Assembly (NCBI GenBank): GCA_026770025.1
Contig: JAMXDE010000004.1
Span: forward strand, 2,108,001 to 2,172,000
DNA length: 64,000 nt
Origin: Craspedostauros australis
Lineage: Eukaryota; Bacillariophyta; Bacillariophyceae; Mastogloiales; Achnanthaceae
Direction: 5' to 3'
Part shown: in pieces, positions 42,093 through 53,032 of the stretch
How positions within the stretch are numbered: position 1 is the stretch's first letter
Layout: each line of letters opens with the position of its first letter
Program-made: the position numbers and the translations under genes
The notes under the pieces: model-generated
Seen by the model: the letters and a program-made list of their open reading frames with translations, nothing else
What the model was told of the DNA's origin: nothing
Database searches by the model: none

Positions 42093-43850
42093 TCACTCTG
42101 ATGACCCTCTACGCTGGATTCCAGTACTGCCTCGCCTCTTCGCCAGCTCTTCTTCAATCGCCACCTGCAGCTCTGAGCATCCAAACTGCTCTGCCACCAA
42201 CAGCAAGCCTTGGAGATCGCTCTCATTGGCCATCTCACCATCCTTGGTGAATGCCATGTCACCCGAGTAGATGCATTGGAGGACACAACGGACGTGCTTT
42301 GGAAGATGATGAGGAAGTTTGATGGTCGTGTGTTGGGTGGTGCCGTCCTCTGCAGTTGTACGAGTATGGACGGTACCAGAGTCGATCATTGCCTTGATGG
42401 ATGGTTGAACAATCATGAGGACGGTGCTCTTCGCCTTGATTGCTTCTTGGGCGTCACCAGATCCAGCCAAGAAGGTGAGATCGGACACCATCCGTTCGAT
42501 AAGACCACGGGGGTGGCTTGATTCCTGGACTGCAGCCAGCTCCTGCGTTTCTCGTTCTTGCCTAGTCTTTCTGATCAACATATTGTGGAACATGCGAGCA
42601 AAGCCCTGGTATGTTTCGCCCCAGTACCACGCATCGTGAAAATCCCAGTCACTTGTCTCTGGCTCATGATCCATACACCCAAACGCTGTCTTGCCATCTT
42701 TGTTCTCGATGGTGAGATCCATCTCACATGATTCGACCAAGTACTTCACCAACTCAGAAGAGACGCCATCAGGGCATTTGAACGCTAGATGGAGTGCAGT
42801 GTCGCCATTCTTGTTTTGAACGTTGATGTCGACGTTGCATGACTCCATGAAGTACTTCATGACATCCTTGGACCTGCTTCGGCATGCATTGTGAAATGGA
42901 AGGCAGCCCCACTCGTCTTCAATGCTGATGTCCGCACCGTGTGACTCCACCAAGTACTTCATGACGCGTACGTCATTGTGGCAGCATACGATGTGGAGAA
43001 TAGACCGACCAGAACCGTCTTGGGCGTTCACATCAACTGCGCCTGAATTCATCAGGTACTCCATGATATCCCAATGGCCTTTCTTCCATGCATCCAGAAA
43101 TGCACCCATCCCAACAATCTCTTGGAATTTAGTATACAGCTCGGATGCCTCTATGAACTCTTTGACTATGTCGAACCATCCCTTTTTGCATGCTGTGCAA
43201 AGTGCGCGCCTGCTTCTGTTCAGGTTAGGTGTGGGTTCTGCTGCAACTGATTTGATCAAGAACTTCGCAATGTCCAGGTGTCTCTTCTGGACTGTGTGAG
43301 CAAGCCCTGTTCTGAAATAGCAATCTTGAAGGTCGAGATCTGCTCTTCCTGACGCCACGAGACACCTCACAATCTCGAAATGTCCCTCTTCGCAGGCAAG
43401 GTGGAACGCCGTTCTCCCACGGTTGTCTTGATGATTGACGTCCATTTCATGCAATGACAGCAACTGCTTCACGACATCGACACATCCTTTTTGGCTTGCA
43501 TGGTGCAGCACTGTTCTTCCGTTGCCATCCTCACGCCTGACATCAACTGTTCCTGATGTGATCAAATACTCCAAGATTGTGGGAGTTGGATGATCGCAGG
43601 CAGCAAAGATTGCAGTGCAGGTGGACCAGCCATCGATGGCGGCGCTGGGATTCGCTCCACATGATTCAACCATGTATTTCGTAAATTCGAGATGGCCATG
43701 CTTGCATGCAGTGTACAGCAGCTTGTTTCCATTCGGGACCTTGGATGGATCCTTGGAGTTGCTCGGGTTTTGCTGTTTCCACAACTTGACGGTTTCCACG
43801 TCTCCCTGGTTGGCCGCAGCCGCAAGGTCTTCGTCACTCAATTTTGGCAT
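42093..43850 (-). CDS. Ankyrin-repeat protein with C-terminal BTB-like domain
   Basis: 585 residues. About ten ankyrin units run from residue 5 to 400, for example NKLLYTACKHGHLEFTKYMV, RTVLHHASQKGCVDVVKQLL, RTAFHLACEEGHFEIVRCLV, RSILHIVCCHNDVRVMKYLV and DTALHLAFKCPDG. The linker has a charged helix (RKTRQERETQELAAVQE). The C-terminus (VLMIVQPSIKAMIDSG, TIKLPHHLPKHVRCVLQCIY, DLQGLLLVAEQFGCSELQ) follows the order of a BTB/POZ fold but is divergent. Ankyrin-BTB proteins are usually adaptors for cullin-3 ubiquitin ligases; that role is inference here. Closely similar repeats suggest internal duplication. Confidence 0.85.
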   Translation of the reverse strand: MPKLSDEDLAAAANQGDVETVKLWKQQNPSNSKDPSKVPNGNKLLYTACKHGHLEFTKYMVESCGANPSAAIDGWSTCTAIFAACDHPTPTILEYLITSGTVDVRREDGNGRTVLHHASQKGCVDVVKQLLSLHEMDVNHQDNRGRTAFHLACEEGHFEIVRCLVASGRADLDLQDCYFRTGLAHTVQKRHLDIAKFLIKSVAAEPTPNLNRSRRALCTACKKGWFDIVKEFIEASELYTKFQEIVGMGAFLDAWKKGHWDIMEYLMNSGAVDVNAQDGSGRSILHIVCCHNDVRVMKYLVESHGADISIEDEWGCLPFHNACRSRSKDVMKYFMESCNVDINVQNKNGDTALHLAFKCPDGVSSELVKYLVESCEMDLTIENKDGKTAFGCMDHEPETSDWDFHDAWYWGETYQGFARMFHNMLIRKTRQERETQELAAVQESSHPRGLIERMVSDLTFLAGSGDAQEAIKAKSTVLMIVQPSIKAMIDSGTVHTRTTAEDGTTQHTTIKLPHHLPKHVRCVLQCIYSGDMAFTKDGEMANESDLQGLLLVAEQFGCSELQVAIEEELAKRRGSTGIQRRGSSE

Positions 43851-44797
43851 GGTACGGGTGGATCAGAGCGGAACGAGGACGAAGCGCTCTGGTGAATCTA
43901 ACTCAAATAGAGGGTGTTGAAAGCTCTCTGAAGAGGGTCGTGGAAGCTTTGGTTTTATGATGTCGAGTTGGATACAAGCAAAACCAAAGCAGAGAGAGGA
44001 ATGCACACCAGTTTGTGTTAGCTTCGTCCACATTGCACCGTGTTGTTCGCGTCGTCCTTCCACTCATCCCCCATGAAGTACGAGGACGCAGCACGTTATG
44101 TAGCAGACCACGATCAACTCCACGGCGGTTATACATCCGCCGGTATTGATCCTGCAGTTGTGTCTGTGTGAGAAACACTTGCGTTGGTTCAAATTCGTTG
44201 AGACTGAGAGCGTGCTGTGCGAATGCTCTGCGAGGCAACTCGAGACTGTCGGTTGTGACACCAATGAGGACCAGACAATGGCCGTTTCATGCGTGTCTGC
44301 TCGATGAGTAAGCACTTTTCGCATGTACCGAAGACGTTCAACCGAATCTTCGTTGTGGTACGTACATAGCGCTTCCTCGACGAGCTGGCCTCGAACAAGA
44401 CAAGTTTAGCTATGAGGACATCAGTGCACTCGCAGGGACGTCTGGACAGAGTGCTTGAGACTGTAGTCAAGTTTTGTGGTCCATCTTTGGGTCTCCACAC
44501 TTGGAGACATGAGCCAACGTACCATACTCATTCACAGAAGTACGAGAATGCACAACTGGCAAGGCGCAGCACATCACAGGATGTAAACGATTGTTCTAAG
44601 ACCGTATTGTAACATGTATAGATGTACTCTTAATTGATTCTCTTGAAGTTTCCTGATCACATCGATATGTGGTGATGCGATGTGATCAAGATAGCTTCTC
44701 GTTGTGGGCCTTTCCGTCCTCTGTCTGTTCTTCTGAGTTGTGTGTCTGTGTTTATGTGTGCCAGCATGTGTGTGGTGGGGAAGTGGAATTCTTCTGC
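43851..44797. other. Spacer between tandem minus-strand genes
   Basis: No gene seen. Holds the upstream region of the ankyrin-BTB gene and the 3' flank of the PCMT-domain gene. A small inverted repeat of GTGATCA type lies near 44656-44692. Confidence 0.55.
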
Positions 44798-47700
44798 TCA
44801 ACCCTCCTCTCCGCAGAACGACACCGCTCTTGTTTGATGGCGATGTACGATGGCTCTAAGTGTGCTGGGGGAACCTGTCATGCCTTGTTGTGCCCGGGCT
44901 TGAGCTTGCAAATTCTGAGATGTCCCGAACGGCGCTCCGGATGTGAAGAGATCATCGTCGGACATTTGCTCATGTGGATCGTAAAATTCGTCGTCGCTGT
45001 TGTCATCATCACTGTTGTCACCGTCGGCCTCCATGCTTATTTCGTTTGTGTCCATTTCATGGGAGCTCTGATCCATCTCGATTCCATCCTGCGAGCTTCC
45101 ACCATCTCCATTATCATCGTGACTTTCATCATCGTCAATGTCCACATCAGCGATGTCACCCGAAAGGTCATGTTCGCTCACATCGTTGCTGATGTCATCA
45201 TCCTCCTCCTCTCCGCTGCTGTCCGTGTCAACGTCATAATCTCTGGATCGGTTGGATGTTCTGGCATCAAGATGATCACGTGTTGATCTGCGAAGAGTGA
45301 ATCGACCTCTCAGCAGTCCCATAATGTCCGACATGAGTTCCTCGCTGGCAAGCTCATCGTGAAGAGATTGGTTCTGACTTTCAGCGCTCAAGCGAGACTG
45401 GAACCGTCGAGCGAGCAGTCGATGAACATCCCGATCTTGAGCGACCATGCGATACCTCGCTTCTGCTGCCAAACGGGCCTCATTGGCCTTCTGGGCCTCC
45501 TGCTGTGCTTCCTTCAGTCTCTGCTTGAGGATCTCAGCCTCGGTATGAGGTGTTTGGAACCCTTCGCAGGGGAATTGTGCAGTTGTGCAGTTGAGTTGTG
45601 GGGGATTTGTGAGAAAGGGAAGCAAGGAAACATGCAGCACAACTGAAGAAGTGAATGGAAGAGTGCCAAGATGCTTGAAAATAGAATGGCGATGGAGTTG
45701 TCGACATCTCGAATCGCCCCGACTTTGCACGATGACGGTAGTCTCAGTGATGACGAGGCAGTGGCATCTGAAACAGAATTTGAATCTCTCAAGATCTCAA
45801 CTTACAATCCTTGTGTGTGTAGGACATGATCTCCATCCATAAGGCCTTGGGGAGGACAGCCGCAACGTTGATACGATGTGCTGGTTGCGGCGCGATTGGC
45901 TGCACGACGTTTGCATTGGCGCACATCATGAGATGCTTGAATGACTCTTGGAAGCTGTCAGGGTAGTGGCTGTGCAAGGACGGCTTCCATATCCGACTGG
46001 GGATGACGACTTCATTCGTGCGATCGGTGGCTTGCACCATTCCACTGAAACGGACTGAGGATTCAATAATCTTCTTGAAATCTTGAGGCTTCGGCGGGAT
46101 CACCGAAGATGGATCCGCCCAGTTGTCTCTCCGCATCACCTTGACGAGTTCATCGTCCACTGGAATCGTTGCATCAGTTCAGATGGTGCGAAAGTATGTG
46201 TTTGTTTTATTTTCCATTTGCAAAGCAACGATGAAGAGCAAGGGGTGGCACCAAGGCGTCAGAGATTGTATCGCAATGTGATGCATTGGCATTGGCATTG
46301 CGGTGCGGCACATGGCAGTCCACTGCCCGCTGTCCACCAGCAACAGAGTAAAAGGATCTCCAAGAAATGCACGGTGGGGAACAAGCAACAAGTCCATCAC
46401 AAGTTGACAGCATCAGCATCGATGTAGGGCTGTGCTGGTTTGGACAGGTGAACGGATGGCGGCAGAGGTCGCAGACAGATTATCAACGGAGCGCTGTGCT
46501 GTGCTGTGCCACTGGATTGCACTTACCTGGTGCGATCAAGATCCCACCTGGTTTGAGGAGATTCTGCATTTTCAACAAGCATGCAGTATCGATGGCAGCT
46601 CCAATGTAGATCCGATCAAATCCAAATGGCGCCTCTCCCTTGTCTGTGGCGATTTTCAGGGCGTTGCCTTGGATGACATGGATGTCATGAATCTTCTGTG
46701 CTTCAGGATTGTTCTGCTTCCATCTTTGCAATGACTCATGGCAGTGCTGAACCACCTCTTGTTGAAGCTCGATGCCTTGCATTTGATTTGGTGTAGGAAT
46801 GGAGCACCAGGTATGGGATGTGTTGCGAATTGAGGAGGAGAGGTGGCGAGAAACAGTTAGATGTGAGAAGTGATCGGATTATAATCGTGCACGAGCGAAA
46901 GATCCACCCGCTCACATCATTTCAACGAGAGTGCGTCATAGCAGAGCTACGAATCACGGGCATCACTCACAGTAATGCGTCGAGCGAGGCCCTAAGAGGG
47001 ACGCCATGAGACACGTCAGATATCCAGTTCCGGAACCTGCATTGAGTACCTTGAGCGGAGTGTTCGGATGGAGGTCGAGCAGCTCCATGGTGAAGCCGTA
47101 CATGTGAGGGGCCGAGATGTGGACGCAGCCCCCTCGAATGGGCTGATCACTGTGGGCTGTTCGGAGCTGGTTTTGCGGGACGAAGTGCGCCCGATCAACG
47201 TTTCGGAATGCATCCTCCACATCCATGGACTTGATGACGTCGTTGCCTAAAATCGCATGGTGTAGATCGCAAGAGTGACGGTCGCGAAGTAGCAAATCAT
47301 TGTTTGATCCCAAGAAGCCGGTTCCAAAATGTGTGCAAAACATGTGGAACACAAGAGCACCAACCGATGAAAACAAGGCGAGGTGTTGTTGGGAACGCGT
47401 GAGGGTGCGGTGTGGTGAGCTGTGGAGTCTGTCGTAAAATGCAACGGCCTTGATGTCATCTCAACCAGACGAAGGATCGCCGATGACAACGCCCGCTTTG
47501 GGGCCTGTCGGCATCGCCCAGTAGTGTGTACAAGAGAGTATGTCGACGGACAGCAAGGAGCGCCGAAGGCAGGCAAGGTCTGGCACTTGGGCATGGACAC
47601 CGAAAGATACGCAGAGCGTGCTGTGTTGCAGCAACGGCATGGCGTGTTCTTCTGATGTTGACAAGTTGGCCATGGTATGCCGTGGCCTGCTTCATGCGAA

Positions 47701-47991
47701 TCAACGCCCCTTCTTCGAGGAAGGATCAAGGGCTCAGAAGCGAGAGACGTCTCCAGGCCATTGCGGCAAGGAATCTCGCTCCGAAAAAGAACAAATGCAA
47801 TTTCCATCTTTCTCATTTTCGCGGCTCGGTCCATCACTTCTCTCCTTTTCTCATTGCCCATGCGCACACTCGGTCGTTCTACAACCAGAACAGCAACAGC
47901 AGCGGCGGCACAACTGCGACAAGCAAAGCGACTTACGCTTCAACGCGTCGACCATCTCATCGTTGGTGTTACCGCTGCTTCTCCAGGCCAT
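44798..47991 (-). CDS. PCMT (isoaspartyl methyltransferase) domain protein with acidic C-terminus, five exons
   Basis: Exons 47991-47937, 47246-46971, 46775-46527, 46159-45806 and 45561-44798; introns are GT-AG, phases match, 565 residues. It opens with MAWRSSGNTNDEMVDALKR, the standard PCMT start, then DRAHFVPQNQL, HISAPHMYGFTMELLDLHP, and the SAM-binding motif VLNAGSGTGYLTCLMASLLG. FGFDRIYIGAAID and LLKPGGILIAPG complete the fold. PCMT enzymes methylate isoaspartyl residues for protein repair. After the domain comes LPKALWMEIMSYTHKDWF (exon 4-5 junction), an F-box-like segment I associate with stramenopile proteins, then a coiled coil of about 75 residues (AEILKQRLKEAQQEAQKANE) and an Asp/Ser-rich tail. 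The last exon alone would be an unrelated-looking frame. The architecture parallels animal PCMTD1/2, which couple PCMT to a ubiquitin-ligase box. Confidence 0.88.
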
Positions 47992-48900
47992 GGTGAATCT
48001 CTTGCCTCTCTTGTGTGCCCGCTTCGTGCTTCTTGTTCCTCGTTGGTATCCGCAGTTCGAACTCTGCTCTGTTTCGTTTTATGATTCCGTCCGAGAACAA
48101 GTCGAAGAGGATGCAAAGCAGAACACGTGACACCCATTTCTGCGGAATCTTCGAGTGACGTTAAACTGACGTTACGTTTCGAAACGGAGTTTGACATCAG
48201 TTCCCAACGGACAGGATGGGCTGTGTGTTCTGAGACATTTGTTCTGTCAGACACGTACGCGTGGATCGTACAACAAGCGATGTTTCTCGTGTTGCCAGGT
48301 GGAAGGAGAGAGGCTCTTGTGTTTGTCGCTGGTGATGGGTCTCCTTCCGTGATGCTCAACGCTCTCCGTTTTGAGGCTGTTTGAAGCGTTGTCTCTCCGA
48401 AGATCTTCCGTTGCGCCTGCGCCCACATCGAAAAGACGGAAGATCCGACCTCTCGATGATGACGGAGGTTGACAGCACCAATCAAAGGCAAAATGGATGT
48501 TCTGTCATCGATGCGATCACCCCGCTTCGCTATGCTCGGCCCAACCCATGCTCCATCCCAGAACATGACAGCAAGTTCCATCAAAGCCTCAATCAACGAA
48601 GCAGAGCAGACCAAGCGCCCAGCCACCCGCCCAATCTCAACTCTGTAGGTACTCTCTGCGCGCACTTGGCAGCCATACCCACGATACGATGATGTACTGT
48701 ATGGTTTCATGGCTGGTGCCACTCATTCTACTTCTCTACTTCCGTTATTATTTGGTACCACGCGCTCTCTTGGGAAGCGTGATCATGGTCATGCTCCTGC
48801 TGTTTCTGCTTCATCACCGTTCTGTCGATACTCGAGACTCGATACTCTGTGCTCGTATTCATGAACATGCACGCATGAGCAAGAGTCCTGAGGCTCGCTC
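47992..48900. other. Spacer between tandem minus-strand genes
   Basis: No gene seen; promoter of the PCMT-domain gene and 3' flank of the Thr-rich gene. Frames here lack any recognisable domain. Confidence 0.55.
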
Positions 48901-51561
48901 CTACTTCGCCACCACCTTCGGTTGTGACGTTGAAGATCGATGCAGGCGCCTCAAGTCTGCAATGCGTTTCCTCCGATTTTGTCGATGGGCGAGACGACGA
49001 TTTCTGGAATTCGGACTGGGATCTTGCCGAGGCGCGTCTTGCGATGGTTTCTTGTTGTCAGGAGCTTTCTCCTGCTTCCTTGGTGTGCTGTTCTCATCAC
49101 GATCATGGGAGACGGCATTGAGTGCGGATGGACCCTCGGTCGGGGAGTCCATGGCCTGGGAGAGCGTGCTGGTTCGTTCTACCGCATTCATTGATGGCTT
49201 GTTGGTGTGTTCCTCGATTGGTGCTGGCGCCGCTGCTGAGGTTGCTGCAACGACGGGGTCTGTCATGACCTCGGCAGATGAGACATGATGTTTGGTCGTG
49301 GAGTCATCGATGCTGCAGTTGTTGCTGAGCGCGCCATGGTCTTCGTTCTTTTCGCTGAATGTGAGCCAGGCTTCATCAATGTCTGGCTCCGGTTCTTGCT
49401 CATCTGTGTACTTCTCACATAGGCGATTGATATCTGGGCGTGCACTCGTATCATCACAGGCTGCAGGAGCACAGCTCGCGTTACCTTCAAGCTGGACGCC
49501 ATCTTCGATATCTCTCTCGGCCATGTTGGCAGACACGCGCGAGTGCTTGTTGCCATTGATACGAGTAGTCTCTTCGGCAACAATTTCTTGTGACGGATGA
49601 TCCAGGTGACAGTCGAAAGGCATTTCGTCGCGATCAACCTTGTCCAGGTCTTGGGTTCTAATGTGGACGTCATCCGTCTTCTCTTGATCCTCTTTCTCCT
49701 GTGCGCCATCACTCAAATGGATGAGCTCGGTAGTCTCTGGTCTGTCTCGGCTATCGTTCAGCATGCCGAAGCTGTTGTCCATGTTCTTTGGCACGAGATA
49801 TATCTCAGGATCGATGATGTTTCCTGTTGTGCGAGACTCCGTACTGGAGTGGTCGCAATTGGCCGCCTCCGCTTCAAGGCTGCGAAGAAACGATGCATTT
49901 TGTTGTCGCAATTCCTCCCGTGAAGTCTGAACGACATCGTTGAATGAGGATGCGTGCGAACGGTCACCATCCCGATCCAGTACTGATTGCCTGAGTCCTG
50001 ATGATGTCGCAGTACTAGTGTTTGTTTTCGTTTGGGCGTCCTCGAGCTGCAATTCGATGAGGTCGGAGATGTCTGCTTTGACTATGACATCATCGAATGC
50101 TGGATCATGTTCGCTGCTGATTGCTGACACATCTGTGACGGGGTCCAACCTCTCGTCACTGTGACTTTCATCATCGCTCTCGCTGCCGTCGCTGACGTAG
50201 ACGATATTCATTTCGATGTTTCCAATCTCGTCCTCCACCTCCGCTTCGATGCGAATGTTGCTGGTGTTTCTTCCGAAGCTCACTGGTTCCATCGCTCGTC
50301 CTCCCGTGGAATGGCATTTTCGGTGTCCAGGACCATCACGACTACGTGCTGGAGATGGCTTTGATGGTCCAGCAGATGAGCACAACTCCTCATCGCCAGC
50401 GTGTGACGATGCTTGCCTCGTGGATCCATTGGTGCTCTCGGTTCGTCGGATGCGTGATCTGCCGCGCGTTTCTCGTGTCGGGCTAGCGGCGGATGCTCTA
50501 CCAGTCTTACCTTTCCGGTTTTGCAATTGATAGACGGATCCATCACTTGACGCATCATCATCATCCACCTTCCACACGACGGGGTCTATCGACTGCGCGC
50601 CAATGGCTTCGTTCCAGCACAGCTCGGATTCCTCCCAAATATCACGGTAATCAGCCCAGTCAGCGCAAGAGAATATGCCTTGCCGGTGCACCTTCATGGT
50701 ACTCTTGGTTGCTGTAGACCTGTTCGTTGAGTATGTTCTGTACGTGGCGGTCGTTCCGCGAGTTCCGTTCGTCGCGGTCGTCATCGTCGTTATTCCTGTG
50801 ACGCCTGTCACTCCTGTCATGGTCGATATGCCTGTCGCGTAGCTAGCGCTTGTGCTCGCACTTGCATCACTCGCATTGGTGGCTTTGGTCGTACTGGTGC
50901 GTGTGGTTGTTGCGCTCACGTTGGATACGCCTGTGGCTGCGCTCAGATCTGTTGCGCTGGTTGCAGCGCTGGCATGCGACTTGCTTGTTGCTGCGGTTGC
51001 GCTGGTCATTGCGGTGATGACGCTCTGATCAGCAGACAAGTTCATGCCGTCACTGCAGGAATTCTGGGAGTCAGTGGCCGTCACGTTGACTGACACGACG
51101 GAGAACGTTGAAACGATGTCGTCCATTTCGCGTTCGATAATGACTTTCGTCTTGCGGCGGGCCTTCCTTCGCGCATTGGCTTGCATCTTCAGCGATGTCA
51201 CTTGCTCGTTGAGTACGTTCTCCTTCGCTGATGCGATCATCATATCTGCGGTCTGTTTCGAGTACGTGGATTGCTCTGCGTTGCACTGGAGAATCTCGGC
51301 GTTCCGGTTTCGGTCCGTGAACTCGTCGACAGGGTCTTGCCATGTGGTCATGTCTTCGTCGTCGATAACGCTGGTGGTCGATCGCAACGCATTGGACCGA
51401 TCCCTGAGCGGCCCGTCCCTTCGACGAGTTCCTCTGCGCCGTTGCTTAAGTTTGTTGATCTTCAGGTTGCCTCGGCGTTGGAGCGCCGCCCGTTGCAGTT
51501 GAGACCCCCACTCTCCGTTGATATCAGCGGTTGGAGGTGCAGACGAATTGCCAACATCCAT
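48901..51561 (-). CDS. Thr/Ser-rich protein of unknown function
   Basis: 886 residues from ATG at 51561 (MDVGNSS...), the first in-frame ATG. No family recognised. A basic N-terminus (KQRRRGTRRRDG) is followed by a stretch of about 110 residues that is almost all Thr, Ser, Ala, Val and Gly (encoded about 50690-51010), with near-repeats such as TGVTGVTG. Then comes a compact conserved-looking motif, CADWADYRDIWEESELCWNE (near 302-321). The rest is acidic and disordered, and the end is strongly basic (NRRLAHRQNRRKRIADLRRL), compatible with a nuclear signal. The Thr-rich stretch could be a glycosylated or aggregation-prone linker, but there is no signal peptide. The 2.7-kb open frame supports a real gene. 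Confidence 0.7.
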   Translation of the reverse strand: MDVGNSSAPPTADINGEWGSQLQRAALQRRGNLKINKLKQRRRGTRRRDGPLRDRSNALRSTTSVIDDEDMTTWQDPVDEFTDRNRNAEILQCNAEQSTYSKQTADMMIASAKENVLNEQVTSLKMQANARRKARRKTKVIIEREMDDIVSTFSVVSVNVTATDSQNSCSDGMNLSADQSVITAMTSATAATSKSHASAATSATDLSAATGVSNVSATTTRTSTTKATNASDASASTSASYATGISTMTGVTGVTGITTMTTATNGTRGTTATYRTYSTNRSTATKSTMKVHRQGIFSCADWADYRDIWEESELCWNEAIGAQSIDPVVWKVDDDDASSDGSVYQLQNRKGKTGRASAASPTRETRGRSRIRRTESTNGSTRQASSHAGDEELCSSAGPSKPSPARSRDGPGHRKCHSTGGRAMEPVSFGRNTSNIRIEAEVEDEIGNIEMNIVYVSDGSESDDESHSDERLDPVTDVSAISSEHDPAFDDVIVKADISDLIELQLEDAQTKTNTSTATSSGLRQSVLDRDGDRSHASSFNDVVQTSREELRQQNASFLRSLEAEAANCDHSSTESRTTGNIIDPEIYLVPKNMDNSFGMLNDSRDRPETTELIHLSDGAQEKEDQEKTDDVHIRTQDLDKVDRDEMPFDCHLDHPSQEIVAEETTRINGNKHSRVSANMAERDIEDGVQLEGNASCAPAACDDTSARPDINRLCEKYTDEQEPEPDIDEAWLTFSEKNEDHGALSNNCSIDDSTTKHHVSSAEVMTDPVVAATSAAAPAPIEEHTNKPSMNAVERTSTLSQAMDSPTEGPSALNAVSHDRDENSTPRKQEKAPDNKKPSQDAPRQDPSPNSRNRRLAHRQNRRKRIADLRRLHRSSTSQPKVVAK

Positions 51562-53032
51562 GGTAAACACCGTTCCTGTTGCCACCACGATCAAGCTTCT
51601 TGTTTCTCGTACGTCACTTGTTGATCACCGATGGAAGCAGTTGTGATGGTTGGGCTTGGAACATGAGGTTGGTGTTGGTGTTGTGACACTCACCGGAACA
51701 AGAGCACTTTGGAATGGTTGATACACGCACTCTTCCTCCATGAGCGCATGAGCGCACGAGACACCTGTGAAGCTGCGAGTAGTACGAGGAAGAGGCTGGC
51801 ATCCCATACCACACCTGCATCGATGCGCGTCGACATTGACTTTCATTTGGGTGGACTTGGTGCCATTACTCGCACGTTGTCGCAAAATCACAAGTTGCAC
51901 CATGAAGAAGCGAAGACTCAGGCGGACTCGCATCCACCAAGCTGGCATCGTATTGCTCGCAAGGAGAGCCTGAGAGGTCACTGTTGCTGTTTGAATACAG
52001 AGGAGAAGGTTGGTGGCGTGCGACAGTTCTTCGATTGAAGCACACATCAGGCTTCCACGCAACTTTATTCTGTGTTGTGAGAATCTCGACTGACTCGTCT
52101 TCACATTTTCCCCCTTCGCGACCATTTCAAAATTGTCCCTTGTCCTCGACTGGCTCGTGGATACGTTAAAAGTATCCTTTGTTGAGCTTGTTTGACGTTA
52201 TTGACGTTACATGCGTCCTCGCGCCATTTTTGAACCATTCCAAGGTTGTTCCTTCTGCACGAATTTACGAGCAGAGTGCTCAGCACACGATTTTAAAATT
52301 AGCACAACGCACGCAATGTCGGCACGCACCATCTCCCCGAAAGCGATACGTTAACTCGTGCCCCCGACAGAGACTTGGCGGAGCAGGCAAGCATCTGCGT
52401 TCGTATAGAGCCATACTCTGTGGCCGTCGCCGCAAATGGGGCTTTGTTGATGGAGGTCACAGCATTGGCACTCCGACTTGCTGATTTCTGGCTCGGCAGT
52501 TAAGGGCACTACAACATTCTTGAGTTCGAGTTGTGGGCACCAATACTCTCAAGAGCCCACGCTAGAGAGTCTGTTGGAAGCTGTAGGTGCTGCTGTTGGA
52601 GCAGACCTGAGTTACCATCGCTCGTGTACTGCCCATCCAGTTGCATTGCGATGCCGTTTTGAATACTCTGCGAGCACGAGCCAGAGTACTCTATTCTCAA
52701 CTCTATTGTTTTCTTGCGTACCGTGTGCTCGTCCGTCCACCTCCCCTGCTGTTTCTGTTTATCTCTTTCCCTCTTCGACAGAGCAAGAGCAGAGTAAGAG
52801 TAAGAGTATGTGTGAAGACTCTTGAACTTCTTGGGATACGAAAGGTGGAGGGAAACCGATTCATGACACCTTCGTACTCACTCACACAGTCCCAGATTCC
52901 GTCTATGTTGACACAACGTAGACATACGCCTTTGATAATACTGAAAGTGGAAATTCAGCGAAATGAACAATCTCCGCTGTGCCGGAAAGAGCAGGAATTT
53001 GAATAGGTATTCTGAATTTGGAGGTACGGCGA
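51562..53032. other. Divergent promoter region
   Basis: Between the Thr-rich gene (minus) and the RING gene (plus). Frames are short; none has a domain I recognise. A TAAGAG repeat lies near 52793-52808. Confidence 0.55.

Noticed and set aside
44798-45730. A stand-alone 310-residue acidic protein
   Set aside because: The first part of this frame is intron sequence. The coding part from 45561 joins in phase to the PCMT exons.
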